From assembly GCA_903772945.1 (NCBI GenBank), contig CAICTM010000033.1, positions 62,001-126,000 of the forward strand: a stretch of 64,000 bases of DNA. Direction: 5' to 3'. How positions within the stretch are numbered: position 1 is the stretch's first letter; every line of letters begins with the position of its first letter. The position numbers and the translations under genes are program-made. The notes beneath the pieces are model-generated. The model was given only the letters and a program-made list of their open reading frames with translations. It ran no database searches and was not told the DNA's origin. This document shows positions 53,295-63,345 of the stretch, in pieces. The stretch is from Seminavis robusta. Lineage: Eukaryota > Bacillariophyta > Bacillariophyceae > Naviculales > Naviculaceae.

Positions 53295-55055
53295 CTGGCT
53301 GGCTTTTGCTAGCTACAAATAATTAGCTGCCTGGTGAGTAGGAAAGGCCGAGCTGGAGTACAACAGGACACGACAGGAAAACGACTGAAGAAAACGCAAA
53401 TGTGAGGGTCTGATGGGGATGCTTATATATATCTGGTATGGTGCATTGTGCCGTATCTGTGTATTTTCAAAATATGAAACTGGAAGGATGGTTCCTAGCT
53501 TGTATCAACATTAGTGCTGTTAGAAGGAACAAACAATGGTCAACTAGCGATGCTACGGCGTTACTCTTCTGGTCCAGCTTCGACCACCGGTTTAAGTGCA
53601 CGGGGAGGGATAGCGGTACCCTTGCGGTCAACTCTGGTTCTGGTGCCGTAATACTGTAGTGATGGGGGCTTAGTGATCGCGATGTTGTGTCTTTAAAGCC
53701 TTGCCATCTGATTTCTAAAAGATCCCAAACCGTTGCTTCAAAGGACAGCCGGCACACGATCCTGGTTGAGCTAGCGCCTGTCCTTGCATGGTGCACTCCA
53801 CCTCTCGCATTCACTCCTCCTATAGTCCAGTCAGTCCAGTCTCACCCCAAACTCATCATTTGAATCCTTCCTTGCTATCCTTTCTCCTTCGGTTGGTCTG
53901 CTCACTCTTGGCTACCCAGCCCCGGCACTGCTGCGCTCCGACCTATGGCGTCCAAAACCCACCCATACTTCAGCCTACCCCCATAGCAAGCTTCCCAGTT
54001 GTGTGAAGCCTTATTACCCTCCATTCAGCCTCGGTATGTTCACCTACATAGCCTCTTGCCCTTTCTCGGAATCAAGAGACGTGCCGGGTTGATGCTGCCA
54101 ATGGGCATCTGAACCTCGACAGAAAGGCCAGCCTTTTGGAAATGCGGGGGCTTGTATCGATTGTTCCGAGGCCCAGCAGCATTTCCTAAAGGGCCCGCAC
54201 GACATCTAGAGACATACACGTACCCGCTTCAAGAGCAAGAAAAAGTTCCGTCTCGTACAGCAACGTTGCCATGGCGAGGCAGTACAAGGCGTGACGCTGG
54301 ACGCTGGTGATCTTGGAGGTTCTTGCGGTCGATCTTCTGTAGGTTGCCAGAGGAGGGGACACGTTGGCTGCCTCAATTGGTCATGGCGGTATACTGTTTC
54401 GAAGCGATAGGTTCATGGTGATCTATTCGTAAAGGCTGTATTGAGACGTGTCTAAAGACTAGATGAACGAGAGCGTCAGAATCTAGTATGATGTTGGCCA
54501 ATGGCTTGCCACAAATGTTCCATTCGACTTGAATTCCGTAATGGTCGAACGCGTTTAGCATCTTGTGAAGCGATCATCGTAAACATGTCCTTGGACACGT
54601 CCCTCAAGCAAATCACACTACCGGTGCCGAGGAGCTGCAAAGTCTTTCCGGCGCACTTGAACTCCACACTACCTTGAACCACTACATGTACTGCTTGTCA
54701 CATCCCCAACGCCTTCCTCTAGTAGGGGGATCATTTAGGCCGAAAAGTCGTTCGTGTCCGAATTGAATCGAACGGAACAGATTGATGAAGTACGAGGGCA
54801 GCCGGAATCCCTCGGACTCCACACAAAACGTGTTATTTGGTGTCGGTACTGTACCACGTAGAATGAGGAGACATGGTGATGGAAACCAGAGGAACAAAGA
54901 GATCTGCTAGTATACGAGAGTTGCGCCGAGTGAAGTCCCACACTTCGTACTCTTTGATCTCGCAAAGCCTTAGACAAATAGACTTCAGATCCGAATGAGA
55001 GCTTATAGCCTTATGTTTCTCGTCGCACCCACTTGTTTGCAACTTGTTTCTATAG
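53295..55055. other. intergenic region with coding-like relic
   Basis: No intact gene is seen in 1.76 kb. The right part (about 54370-55050) has coding-like fragments on the minus strand, listed separately. Confidence 0.35.
54373..55050 (-). pseudogene. decayed coding-like segment, unidentified
   Basis: Several consecutive minus-strand stretches in different frames read like protein, for example ICLRLCEIKEYEVWDF, LPSYFINLFRSIQFGHERLF, SVICLRDVSKDMFTMIA and IILDSDALVHLVFRHVS. They do not form one open frame and match no family I can name. It may be a broken host gene or an old mobile element. It lies just downstream of the 55056-58010 gene on the same strand. Confidence 0.3.
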
Positions 55056-58010
55056 CTAAGGTCTGCAGCTCTCTGGAATATCATCCTGGTTTAGCCCCAG
55101 AACTGACAGAGCATTTGGACATTTGGCAAGTTTCTTGACAACGATTGACAACCTCTTCCGAAAAGCTGATTGAATTGGAGGAGGATGCTCCACCTTTGCA
55201 ACAAGCCGCCTTTGGTGGGGAGTCCAGCAAGGTTTTGGGATATCATGTTCCAGCTTCAATCCCAAAACTCTCAAGGCTTGTTCCGACCCAGCCAGTTTCG
55301 CCACGACCGTTTTCAATTCTTGTATATTTTCGACATTGATGTTTCTCTTTGGGGTATCCTGGCCCATCGAAGCCCCGCGGGCTGAGTTTTTGGTACCGGT
55401 ACTGCTCCTACAGATTATCTTGCTCTGGTCCTTGGAAGGGGCACGTGTCTTTTTTTGCACGCTAGTAGTGGAAGCCTTGCTCTTTAGCACCTTTTTGACC
55501 TTCGAATGGCCAAGACCTAGGTTGCTGTTTGTCCTTGTGCTCTTGGTGTTTGCATGTGCGGCCTTGATCTTTTGTTGCTTTGTGACCTTCACGGGCTGGT
55601 CAAGGACTTTCTCTTCCTTTCCTGTAGATTGTTTTGTTTCCTGAATAGAGGGTTTGTTTCGAGCCGCACCTGGTATCAGTAATGTTGGAGCCTTCCTTTT
55701 GACGGGTTGATTTCGTGCTGCACCAGGGACTAGCACCGTGGGAGGTTTCTTTGGGATTGGCTTTGGTTCCTTTCCAGCTGGTTTCCTCCATGTTGGCTGC
55801 CGTTGCTTTGCAGCAGAATGCTTCTTTGTGGCTTTTAGCGTTTTATTATCAGATTGCTTTGACAACTTCATCATCGTTGCCTGTGTGTTGGGTTGTCCAT
55901 TCTTGATTTGCCTTGCACCATTGCAGGCCTTCCGGGATGCCGTTTCGGCTGTTCTATGGCGATGATTGAAATGCTTTGCATTTTGCTTGTGCTGGTCTCC
56001 CGTGGGCCGTGGAGATGAATCCGTCGATGCCGGAAATCTTCTTTGACGACCATGGCGCTCATGTTTTTCAGATGCTTCCACGCGCCACTGACTGCCATTC
56101 CTTTCAGTGAAATGTAAGGGTTGCTGCATCCGCATTTCTTCTTCTTGACGGAAAGGACGATATCCATGTTCCTGTTGTCGATGATTGCTGTGTCTTCTAC
56201 GGTCGTGCATTGCTGCTTCATACATTGGTGGTTGCTGAGGGAATTCTGGGCGTCTTCGTTGTGTTTGTGTGGCTCCGTAGGATTTCCATGGCCTCTGCGG
56301 TTGCCAGTTATCTCGTCCGTGTGCGTGGTGCGTGTGGTGTTTTGGTCCTTGCTGTTGGGGATGTGAGCTGAAACGGTGAAAGTCTGAATGTTCCACGGGC
56401 ATGTTGGAATGTGAATGTCTTTGCCTCTTGGGCTGTTGCTGTTGTTCAGCTGTATTACAGTTGTCCTGAGCTGCTGTTTGAAAGTGGCTTGATGACCGTT
56501 TGCGATGAATTTCACTTGTCCCTTGATGCCCAGGCGAATTGCAGTCATGAGGTGCTCCTGTTCCGCGATGGGTATTGAAACCTTGTGTCCGCTCTGGATG
56601 ATTTTTCTGTTGCGGTAGTTCCACTTGACTAATTGTAACCGCAGGCATCGGAGTTGTTGTTACCACATCCGCATTAGTAGAAGTGCATGCATCTGTATCG
56701 TGTGCTTGCTCCGTTACGGTATCCATGGCTGCATGGTGTATTGGTGGTATTAAATGTTCCACTTCAAAGGGATGTGCAGGAGAGGTGGGCACCATCTCCT
56801 CAGGCGGTTGTTCCAATTCCAATTCTTGCCCCACTTGCGGATGATCTGTTTCTGTTGACTCTCCTGTTTTTCCTGAATAACAAGCATCCGGCTCCATTTC
56901 GACAAATTGATCGTGTGTTCTTACAAAAGAGCTGTATACCTCCGCTGGTGCTGGTGTTTCTTCCTCCATTTGGTCATCGTAAGGCGATTCTGGTTGTTCC
57001 TGTCCCCCCTGTCCCAATTCTTGCTCCATGTGCACTTGCGGATGATCAGTTTCTGTGAAATCTGGTTCTCCTGAATGACAAGCGTCCGGTTCCATTTGGA
57101 CAGCTTGGGCACATTCGTGTGTGCTTTCAAAAGCGCTGTATACCTCTTCTGGTGTGTCCTGTGGTGTTTGTGGCTCCATGTGCACTTGATGATGCCATGT
57201 TGACTCTATATGCGTTCCCGATTGGCATGCATCCGGTAACAAATATTCCTCCGTTTCAGTGAATTGCTGCGAATCTTTGGATTCTGGCTCTTCTTGGTGG
57301 TCCTCCTCCATCGTTTCTTTGCAAGCTTTATAAGATGACTGAACTCTCAGTTTTAAATCTTGTTGGAGCACCTGGGTATAAATGGAATGACTGTTTCCTC
57401 GGGTGACTCTTACTGTATATTTGAAAGCTGTGTCATTGAGATCCTGCTCGGCGCTGACAATTATCCCCGCAAGGAGACCTTGGTGTGTGGACAACCAAAC
57501 TTTTTGACGAGGAGCATAGTGAAGCTTTCTGCAGCTGATGATGGTTTGTGTTTGCCCGTGTTCTCCTCTTAGTGTCGCAGGGAGTTTGGGGATTTCCACC
57601 AGAAATCGGTGTTCCTTTTTTTCGCGTACCTTGCCTTTTAGAAAAGCACTTTTGACCTGGACCAAACAGTGGCAACCCACAGGGAATTCCACTTCTACTG
57701 CTGTGTTGCTGTTGCTGTCCACTTGTTCTTGTGGTCGTGCTTGTACATCATTGTCCTGAGTGACAAACCTGGCGGCAATAATATTGTTATTGTCATTGTC
57801 TTCTTGTCTCACTCTAACCTTATCCCTAACCTCAACGTCATGGTGTGACTCTGTCTCGGCATCGGCAAAGATGCTGTCTTCTTCGGCATCGTCAAAAATC
57901 CCATCGCCTGTGTTGACGTTCTTGAAGACTTTCTTGGTCAACGAGACTGCAAAGCTTGGGTTATTATTAAAGGGAGTAGTAGTAGTATTTAAAAAGCTCC
58001 TCCGGAACAT
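55056..58010 (-). CDS. long low-complexity protein with SH3/Tudor-like N-terminal region
   Basis: 984 aa from the first ATG at 58010; the open frame runs on to 58193 but only from TTG, so a short upstream exon is possible. After an Asn/Asp-rich start, about residues 110-225 look folded: VEFPVGCHCLVQVKSAFLKG, KKEHRFLVEIPKL, KVWLSTHQGLLAGIIVSAEQD. These could be a pair of small beta-barrels of the Tudor/SH3 type (inference). The middle is acidic with repeats of MEPDAC-x-SG and ETDHPQV, then Gln/His/Arg-rich, then Lys/Pro-rich with duplicated PGAARNxP. The C-terminal 90 residues are an internal duplication: L-x-x-VV-x-KLA-x4-AL-x-VLGL...DIP-x-x-C occurs twice. It could be a chromatin or RNA-associated scaffold, but nothing proves this. 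Confidence 0.7.
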   Translation of the reverse strand: MFRRSFLNTTTTPFNNNPSFAVSLTKKVFKNVNTGDGIFDDAEEDSIFADAETESHHDVEVRDKVRVRQEDNDNNNIIAARFVTQDNDVQARPQEQVDSNSNTAVEVEFPVGCHCLVQVKSAFLKGKVREKKEHRFLVEIPKLPATLRGEHGQTQTIISCRKLHYAPRQKVWLSTHQGLLAGIIVSAEQDLNDTAFKYTVRVTRGNSHSIYTQVLQQDLKLRVQSSYKACKETMEEDHQEEPESKDSQQFTETEEYLLPDACQSGTHIESTWHHQVHMEPQTPQDTPEEVYSAFESTHECAQAVQMEPDACHSGEPDFTETDHPQVHMEQELGQGGQEQPESPYDDQMEEETPAPAEVYSSFVRTHDQFVEMEPDACYSGKTGESTETDHPQVGQELELEQPPEEMVPTSPAHPFEVEHLIPPIHHAAMDTVTEQAHDTDACTSTNADVVTTTPMPAVTISQVELPQQKNHPERTQGFNTHRGTGAPHDCNSPGHQGTSEIHRKRSSSHFQTAAQDNCNTAEQQQQPKRQRHSHSNMPVEHSDFHRFSSHPQQQGPKHHTHHAHGRDNWQPQRPWKSYGATQTQRRRPEFPQQPPMYEAAMHDRRRHSNHRQQEHGYRPFRQEEEMRMQQPLHFTERNGSQWRVEASEKHERHGRQRRFPASTDSSPRPTGDQHKQNAKHFNHRHRTAETASRKACNGARQIKNGQPNTQATMMKLSKQSDNKTLKATKKHSAAKQRQPTWRKPAGKEPKPIPKKPPTVLVPGAARNQPVKRKAPTLLIPGAARNKPSIQETKQSTGKEEKVLDQPVKVTKQQKIKAAHANTKSTRTNSNLGLGHSKVKKVLKSKASTTSVQKKTRAPSKDQSKIICRSSTGTKNSARGASMGQDTPKRNINVENIQELKTVVAKLAGSEQALRVLGLKLEHDIPKPCWTPHQRRLVAKVEHPPPIQSAFRKRLSIVVKKLAKCPNALSVLGLNQDDIPESCRP

Positions 58011-59326
58011 GCCGTGTTGGTGTCGCTGTTGTTGTTGCTGTTGATGAGCGATGGTCCTCCTTTGCCATTCGATTTTGTGATCGAATGCTGTTCGATTTTT
58101 CGTGTTGCCCCAATGCGCGCCGGACTGTAGGATACATGGTTTAAAAGACTTTCCATGGTTGGAACGCTTGTGATGCTCTTGAAATTCGGGCAATTGTGAG
58201 AAGCAGACATAGATGCATTAAATCTTTAAGTTGGCAACGTACAAAGTGCAGACGTCAGATGCTTACTTTTCCCTCATCGTCATAAGGGACTTCGAATCTC
58301 TTTTTGTTCGGCTCGGGCTCTTGCATCCTGCCCTCCTCCTCTCCATGAAACCCATGCTCACCATAGTCCCCACTAGCTAGGTAATACGGTAGTAGACTAC
58401 TAGCTAGCAGTCCATAGCTCAAGATATGCATTGTATGATTCCGCACAAAGAGGCATTACACCAGTACCATAGAGCACTTGCCTTCACCACATAGATGTAG
58501 GTGCTGCCGAGGAAAGAAACCTTGGTACCGGTATCATTCCAGGAGAAAAAAGCTAGATTGACAAAAGTCCACCGTGCCGTATTGTAAACGCTTTGTTTCG
58601 ATCATGCTTGATGATGGCTCTACTTATAGTATGGTTGCGCCGATCGTACAAGGTCCAAGGAAGCTGTACATGTGGTACCTGGTACCACTTCCTATAGACT
58701 CTAGCTCTTCCTATAGAAATAACAATGTCAAGTCTCGAACGTAGTCTACACGTAGACTACTACTCCTGTAGGCCTGTACGTACATGTATATTATTTCCCT
58801 GGCTCCACAGCCATTGTGAAAAGAAATGGCCTCCATGGAGCTCCTTTCACTTCTTCAAGGGCAATAGAAATGCCGCTCTTCGATGCATCAAGAACTTCAA
58901 ACCCTGACAACATTTATTTGCTTCACAGGCACCTTGCAACTGAGGTAGCTAGTATCGTTTAGGCTTGGCTTTTTCATCCACTGCCATGCGGGGGAGTGGC
59001 TTTTTAATACGAATCTTGTGTACTTGTGTATGATCCTGTGGACAGTGAAGAACAGGCAGAAAAAGCTTGCGATATTCAACAAGGTACAAAAGGCCTTTGG
59101 ATTGATAAGCTTCGCTGACAACCTCAATGATCATCCACTTATGATAAGGTACCGTACTAGCTAGCTAGTACTTGTCGTGTGCGTGTTGAACACAAAAATG
59201 AGTGCCAGGCGTCAGGCAGGAGCTCAGTTCTTCATAAAATCATAGTGAAGGATTCAATCATACAATCGCAGTGATATACTATAGCTAGCTACAGGTAGTG
59301 CCTACTAGTAGATCAACAACAAAGCC
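58011..59326. promoter_or_regulatory. divergent intergenic spacer
   Basis: This 1.3-kb spacer lies between the low-complexity gene and the MBL-fold gene. It may include a short upstream exon of the former (58011-58210). CTAGCTAG occurs near 58373 and 59158. No separate gene is supported. Confidence 0.35.
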
Positions 59327-60424
59327 ATGAAGCTTGCAACCGCTATTGTATCTCTTTTGTCAGCAGCCTCAGTAGCTGCCGATGGGACCACACACATCCG
59401 TCGCTCCCGTCGACTAAACCAGGACTCCTCTTGCTTGGAGATCACCGCCCTAGGTGTGCTAGGAGGACCTGTCACCGACATGGGCTTGGCTCAGTCCTCC
59501 ACTCTCATCACATACGGAACTGTCAACGATAACTGCACTAGTGGTGTCAAGCTCCTGTTTGACATTGGTCGTGGCGCAGTCACCAATCTTTCAAAGAAGT
59601 GGAACTTTGGAACCAAGGATATCGATGCCATCTTTATCACACACATCCACAGCGATCATGTCAATGACTTGAGCATCTTCTTGCAAAATCTATGGCATTT
59701 CAACGGAAACCCAGTTGATATTGTTTGTGCTCAGGATGCCCTAGTCACCGCCAGCGATGGCAGTAGTCGAACCATGAGCTGCCAACAGCTCATCGAGCAC
59801 ATTGATGACCCTTTTACAGCATCAGGGGAGATTGCCCAACGAAAAGCAGAAAATCCAGCCCGCAATCCAGAGGGACCATCTGGTTTGGCCAACACCATTT
59901 TGTTTCCTCCAGCAGAAGAACCAGAACTTGTCTGGGAGTCGGGTGATGTTCAAGTGAAAGCTATTCGCACCAATCATGTCGGAGGGAGCGCAGCCTATCG
60001 TGTTGACACCCCTGCTGGAAGTGTGGTGATTTCAGGTGATGCCAGCAATGACAATGGAGATCCCATTGCCCGTCCTTACTCTACCTCTGATCAGGTTGAG
60101 CTACTTGCCAACGGTACTGACGTTCTTGTTCATGCAGTCATCCATCCCACAGCACTACAATCGGCTCCTGGTGAACCCGGACTGCCTGCGGCCATCTACA
60201 ATCGCCAAAGCACTGCAGAAGATGTGGGAGCCATGGCACAACGTCTCGGAGCAGCTGGTTTGATTCTCACTCACCAAATCCCTACTGTTGGGTCCAACCG
60301 ATTCCAGAATCCTCTCAACAAGAACGACTATCGCAAGATCATTGCAGATGCTGGAGGTTACACAGGAAAAATACTGGTTGCCACTGACATGGACAGTGTC
60401 CGCATCCCCAAGAATCAATCTTAA
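59327..60424 (+). CDS. secreted metallo-beta-lactamase-fold hydrolase
   Basis: A 365-aa single-exon protein with a signal peptide (MKLATAIVSLLSAASVAADG). The MBL fold is seen from the metal-binding motif THIHSDH (about residues 105-111), which supplies H-x-H-x-D-H-type ligands. Later candidate ligands are His in RTNHVGG, Asp in VVISGDAS and His in ILTHQIP. The start EITALGVLGGPVTDMGLAQSSTLI...LLFDIGRG resembles RNase Z/arylsulfatase-type members, with substrate loop before the motif. Extracellular location makes tRNA processing unlikely; a secreted phosphodiesterase, lactonase or sulfatase is more plausible. The substrate is unknown. It is complete, with no odd features. Confidence 0.88.
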   Translation: MKLATAIVSLLSAASVAADGTTHIRRSRRLNQDSSCLEITALGVLGGPVTDMGLAQSSTLITYGTVNDNCTSGVKLLFDIGRGAVTNLSKKWNFGTKDIDAIFITHIHSDHVNDLSIFLQNLWHFNGNPVDIVCAQDALVTASDGSSRTMSCQQLIEHIDDPFTASGEIAQRKAENPARNPEGPSGLANTILFPPAEEPELVWESGDVQVKAIRTNHVGGSAAYRVDTPAGSVVISGDASNDNGDPIARPYSTSDQVELLANGTDVLVHAVIHPTALQSAPGEPGLPAAIYNRQSTAEDVGAMAQRLGAAGLILTHQIPTVGSNRFQNPLNKNDYRKIIADAGGYTGKILVATDMDSVRIPKNQS

Positions 60425-61108
60425 GTATATTTAAAATAATACTGGCTGCATGCATGACTATGGACAGTGAACGGTGTGCTCGATTTGATAGCAAGTATCG
60501 TTTAGACCTCTATGTTGCGTAAAGTGCGTCCTGCCCTGAACAGGTTCTTCTCAAAACCTGCCCTCGGATCGATCGAGCTGTCACTGAAAAACAGGCTGCA
60601 TGGTCTGACATGCTTTATGTTTTATGCTCTAGACTAGCTATAGTTTGGATTTGCGCATTGCCCGCTGACTCCAGAGGATTGGTGCATGCTTTGTAAAAGA
60701 GTTGTGTATGTGGACTCGTCGCCTCGATTTGGTGATACTGCAGCCATGCAATGGATTCTTTGATTTGGTCGGAAACGTAAACCCATGCATGCATGTAGAT
60801 TGGATTCTTTTTCGAATGGGTTGTTGCGTGGCCAAGGGAAAACTAGGTTTTTGTTCACCTGTACCCAATCCATGAAGGTATGAATGAATCTTGGTAGCCG
60901 GCGTAGCGGAGTTCGAAGGCAGCGTTGGCCTTTGATCTTTCCATCGGTCCACCCAGGGACCCTCAGTGCCAGTGATTGCAATGAATCGAATCGGATCGAA
61001 TCCAGTCCCCACACTATCATCGCCTCGAGGTAAGTCGAACGGGTTCGAGATCTTCCGTACGAAGTCCTTCCAATACAAACAGAGATATCGTGGAACTTTC
61101 ATCGTCTG
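60425..61108. other. convergent intergenic region
   Basis: This region lies between the convergent MBL-fold and 7TM receptor genes. Open frames at 60634-61102 on the minus strand have no motifs. No gene is supported. Confidence 0.35.
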
Positions 61109-62353
61109 TTATGATACTTGATCTGATTCCCTCTCCTTTATTGTTTGTTGAGCTTCATTCTTTCCAGTTCCTCCTCCTTCCGCAGATGCAGTGGCAATTA
61201 TGGATTGCAGCTCTGCCACACGGGCCCGGAGAGTTTGTACTTCCAACACCATTTCTGGAAGATTGGGATGTTGTTGTGAATATTGATGAGGATCAGTCGG
61301 CATTTGGCTGCCAATGAAGGTTGCCTCATGATGTTCACCGTCAAACCCGGACTCTCTACGATGTCCCGACGGACGGGATGTAGCTGCAGAGGTCCTTGTC
61401 CCAAATACTGCTGTGGTACCAGTACATGTCTCCATGTCCAGACCTGATATCCGAGTATTTCTCATGGAAGTGCTGTCGCCATGCTTGACGTTGTGTCTGT
61501 GATGAGCAATCAAGGGCCCAAAGACAAATAGTAGCATGGCCATGTTGTTTACAAATTCTTGCATAACCCGAAGCGTGTAGCGTGTATCAACATCCGTTGG
61601 ATCCACCACCCAATCTGTAGGAGTGACAATCAAGTCAGATTGGAGCCAGCAAAAGATGGCCAATGCCACACCTCTTGCCTCACTGAATGTACTCTTGATA
61701 TCTCGAGCCCTGTACGCTTGAACGCAGAGAATAATTAATGCCACAAATACAACCAGTCTCAAGAGTGCATTCAGAAGTTCCCCGACCCATGTTTCAAAAG
61801 CACAAAAGCCAATGGTACTGTAAGGTTCGTCTTCATTGAGAGGCACTCTATTCCATTTCAATGGGTCCAGCACTGACATGCATATTAGCAATGTCAAGTT
61901 GATGACAAAGAGAGTGACAAAGGGTAGCAATACATCTCTTGCAGTGACAACTTTTCTTTGAAAGCCATGTGCGTGAAATATTTCATTGACCCTCATTAAT
62001 TTGGAAAACAGGGCTGATAGAGTGATGGTACTTCCCGTGTATCCCAGCCAAGGCCATGCCAGACAGGTTGCATTGATATTCACAGAATTTTGGTCGTTGG
62101 CTCCCATGCAATAGATGGTGAAAGATGACAGAACCGTTCCAAAACACAGCATGAGCAAGAATTGGGGCTGCATCATTTTCACAGTGGGTGCACCTCGATG
62201 GTAGACCACCCAGGCTGCAAACCCAACAGCAAGGCTTATGCATATGGACATCATGACCAGACCTCCAATTCTCACGGCTTCCGTGATCACATGGATTTCT
62301 TCTTCAGCTTCTGTTGGCTCTTCTGCATGTACCGGTGCTGGCGTGTGGTTCAT
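61109..62353 (-). CDS. class C (GABA-B-like) 7TM receptor without ligand-binding domain
   Basis: A 414-aa single-exon protein. Seven TM helices occupy about residues 28-290: IGGLVMMSICISLAVGFAAW, QPQFLLMLCFGTVLSSFTIYCMG, WLGYTGSTITLSALFSKLMRVN, VLLPFVTLFVINLTLLICMS and so on. Class C/GABA-B hallmarks include the CLAWPWLGYTGS region, FSKLMRVNEIF (cf. FAKTWRVHxIF) and DPLKWNR after TM4. The N-terminus is only about 27 residues, so the usual Venus-flytrap domain is absent; it may be encoded elsewhere or not needed. The cytosolic tail ends in a predicted coiled coil (LPEMVLEVQTLRARVAELQ), reminiscent of GABA-B dimerisation. The ligand is unknown. Confidence 0.9.
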   Translation of the reverse strand: MNHTPAPVHAEEPTEAEEEIHVITEAVRIGGLVMMSICISLAVGFAAWVVYHRGAPTVKMMQPQFLLMLCFGTVLSSFTIYCMGANDQNSVNINATCLAWPWLGYTGSTITLSALFSKLMRVNEIFHAHGFQRKVVTARDVLLPFVTLFVINLTLLICMSVLDPLKWNRVPLNEDEPYSTIGFCAFETWVGELLNALLRLVVFVALIILCVQAYRARDIKSTFSEARGVALAIFCWLQSDLIVTPTDWVVDPTDVDTRYTLRVMQEFVNNMAMLLFVFGPLIAHHRHNVKHGDSTSMRNTRISGLDMETCTGTTAVFGTRTSAATSRPSGHRRESGFDGEHHEATFIGSQMPTDPHQYSQQHPNLPEMVLEVQTLRARVAELQSIIATASAEGGGTGKNEAQQTIKERESDQVS

Positions 62354-62721
62354 GATACCACATATATACTAGTACAGTATGGCAGGAACAGCTTTGTAAA
62401 GGAGCGAAGAAATATGCTATGAAGTCGATCGTCGACAGACTGTCACTGGAGATGTTGACTCCATGCATGCAATGGATCTCAGATCGCGGGATGCATCTTG
62501 GTTGGAGATGTTACGTGAATTCAACAGATCGAGGAATTGGATTTTAGGCCGGATTTTTTAAGAAGTCAGGGTTCCAAGCATGAATACAAAATCGGAACAC
62601 TATTAATAAGTCTTTTTACGTTTTTGCTATATCCTGAGAACTTCACACCACCTCTTTTTTTGACTCAGCGATCAACGAGAGCAGCATGCGGTGCGTGGGA
62701 TAGCAGAATATACCATCAACC
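62354..62721. promoter_or_regulatory. divergent intergenic spacer
   Basis: A 368-bp spacer between divergent genes. No motif is recognised beyond a short ATATAT stretch near the receptor start. Confidence 0.35.
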
Positions 62722-63345
62722 ATGGCGTTGCAACAACCTACATGTATTCGGTATGCCATCAAGTTAGGTTCGTCCACTAGCACTAACAAGAGATGCCTCT
62801 GTACTAGACAGCTATTACTACATGTAGTATCAGCCCACAAGACTAAGAATGACAGCCACCATCATTTTTCGTGGTTCCAAAAGAACACCAACAAAAAGAA
62901 GAAGAATGACAATGGCAACGGTTGGTTGCTAGCCGGAGCCGTCTTGATGGGTCTGGTGGTTGTGGAACAGTCTTGGCATACCTATAAGGACTATGAAACC
63001 AAGACTCAATTCCAAGCCATAGTCATCCAAATGCAGCAAGATGCCAACCGACAAGCAGGATCCATCAGCGCTGAATGGAACGATCCCGCCATTCCTGCTC
63101 TCTTTGAATGCACCGTCATGGAGACGCATCCAAGTTTGGATGGCACCAAAATGCTCCGTGGGGTCAAAGTGGGAGATACAGTGGACGTTCTAGCCACGGG
63201 AGTGGGACCGGATCAGGCGTACTCACTCTGTAGACTGGTATGTACACACCAACCGGCATCGGATGCAGCAGCAAATGAAGACGGAAAGACGGTACCATTG
63301 GTAAATGTAGGATGGTATCCAAAGTTCTTTTTGAAGGAACTATAG
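62722..63345 (+). CDS. single-TM protein with a small C-terminal beta domain
   Basis: A 207-aa protein. The N-terminus is basic and Ser/Thr-rich (about 65 residues) and may be an organelle-targeting leader. A TM helix (GWLLAGAVLMGLVVVEQSW, about 67-85) follows a KKKKND patch, then a short helix (QFQAIVIQMQQDANRQA). The C-terminal part reads FECTVMETHPSLDGTKMLRGVKVGDTVDVL...YSLCRL...VGWYPKFFLKEL. It has the length and strand pattern of an SH3-like barrel, with the final W-Y/F-P-x-x-F-L resembling the SH3 ALYDY...W-x-P-x-x-Y ending. The function is unknown. It is convergent with nothing in the window. Confidence 0.7.
   Translation: MALQQPTCIRYAIKLGSSTSTNKRCLCTRQLLLHVVSAHKTKNDSHHHFSWFQKNTNKKKKNDNGNGWLLAGAVLMGLVVVEQSWHTYKDYETKTQFQAIVIQMQQDANRQAGSISAEWNDPAIPALFECTVMETHPSLDGTKMLRGVKVGDTVDVLATGVGPDQAYSLCRLVCTHQPASDAAANEDGKTVPLVNVGWYPKFFLKEL

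Noticed and set aside
60634-61102. Two overlapping minus-strand frames of 128 and 154 codons
   Set aside because: There is no domain, the composition is irregular, and they sit in a convergent 3' region; chance frames are likely.
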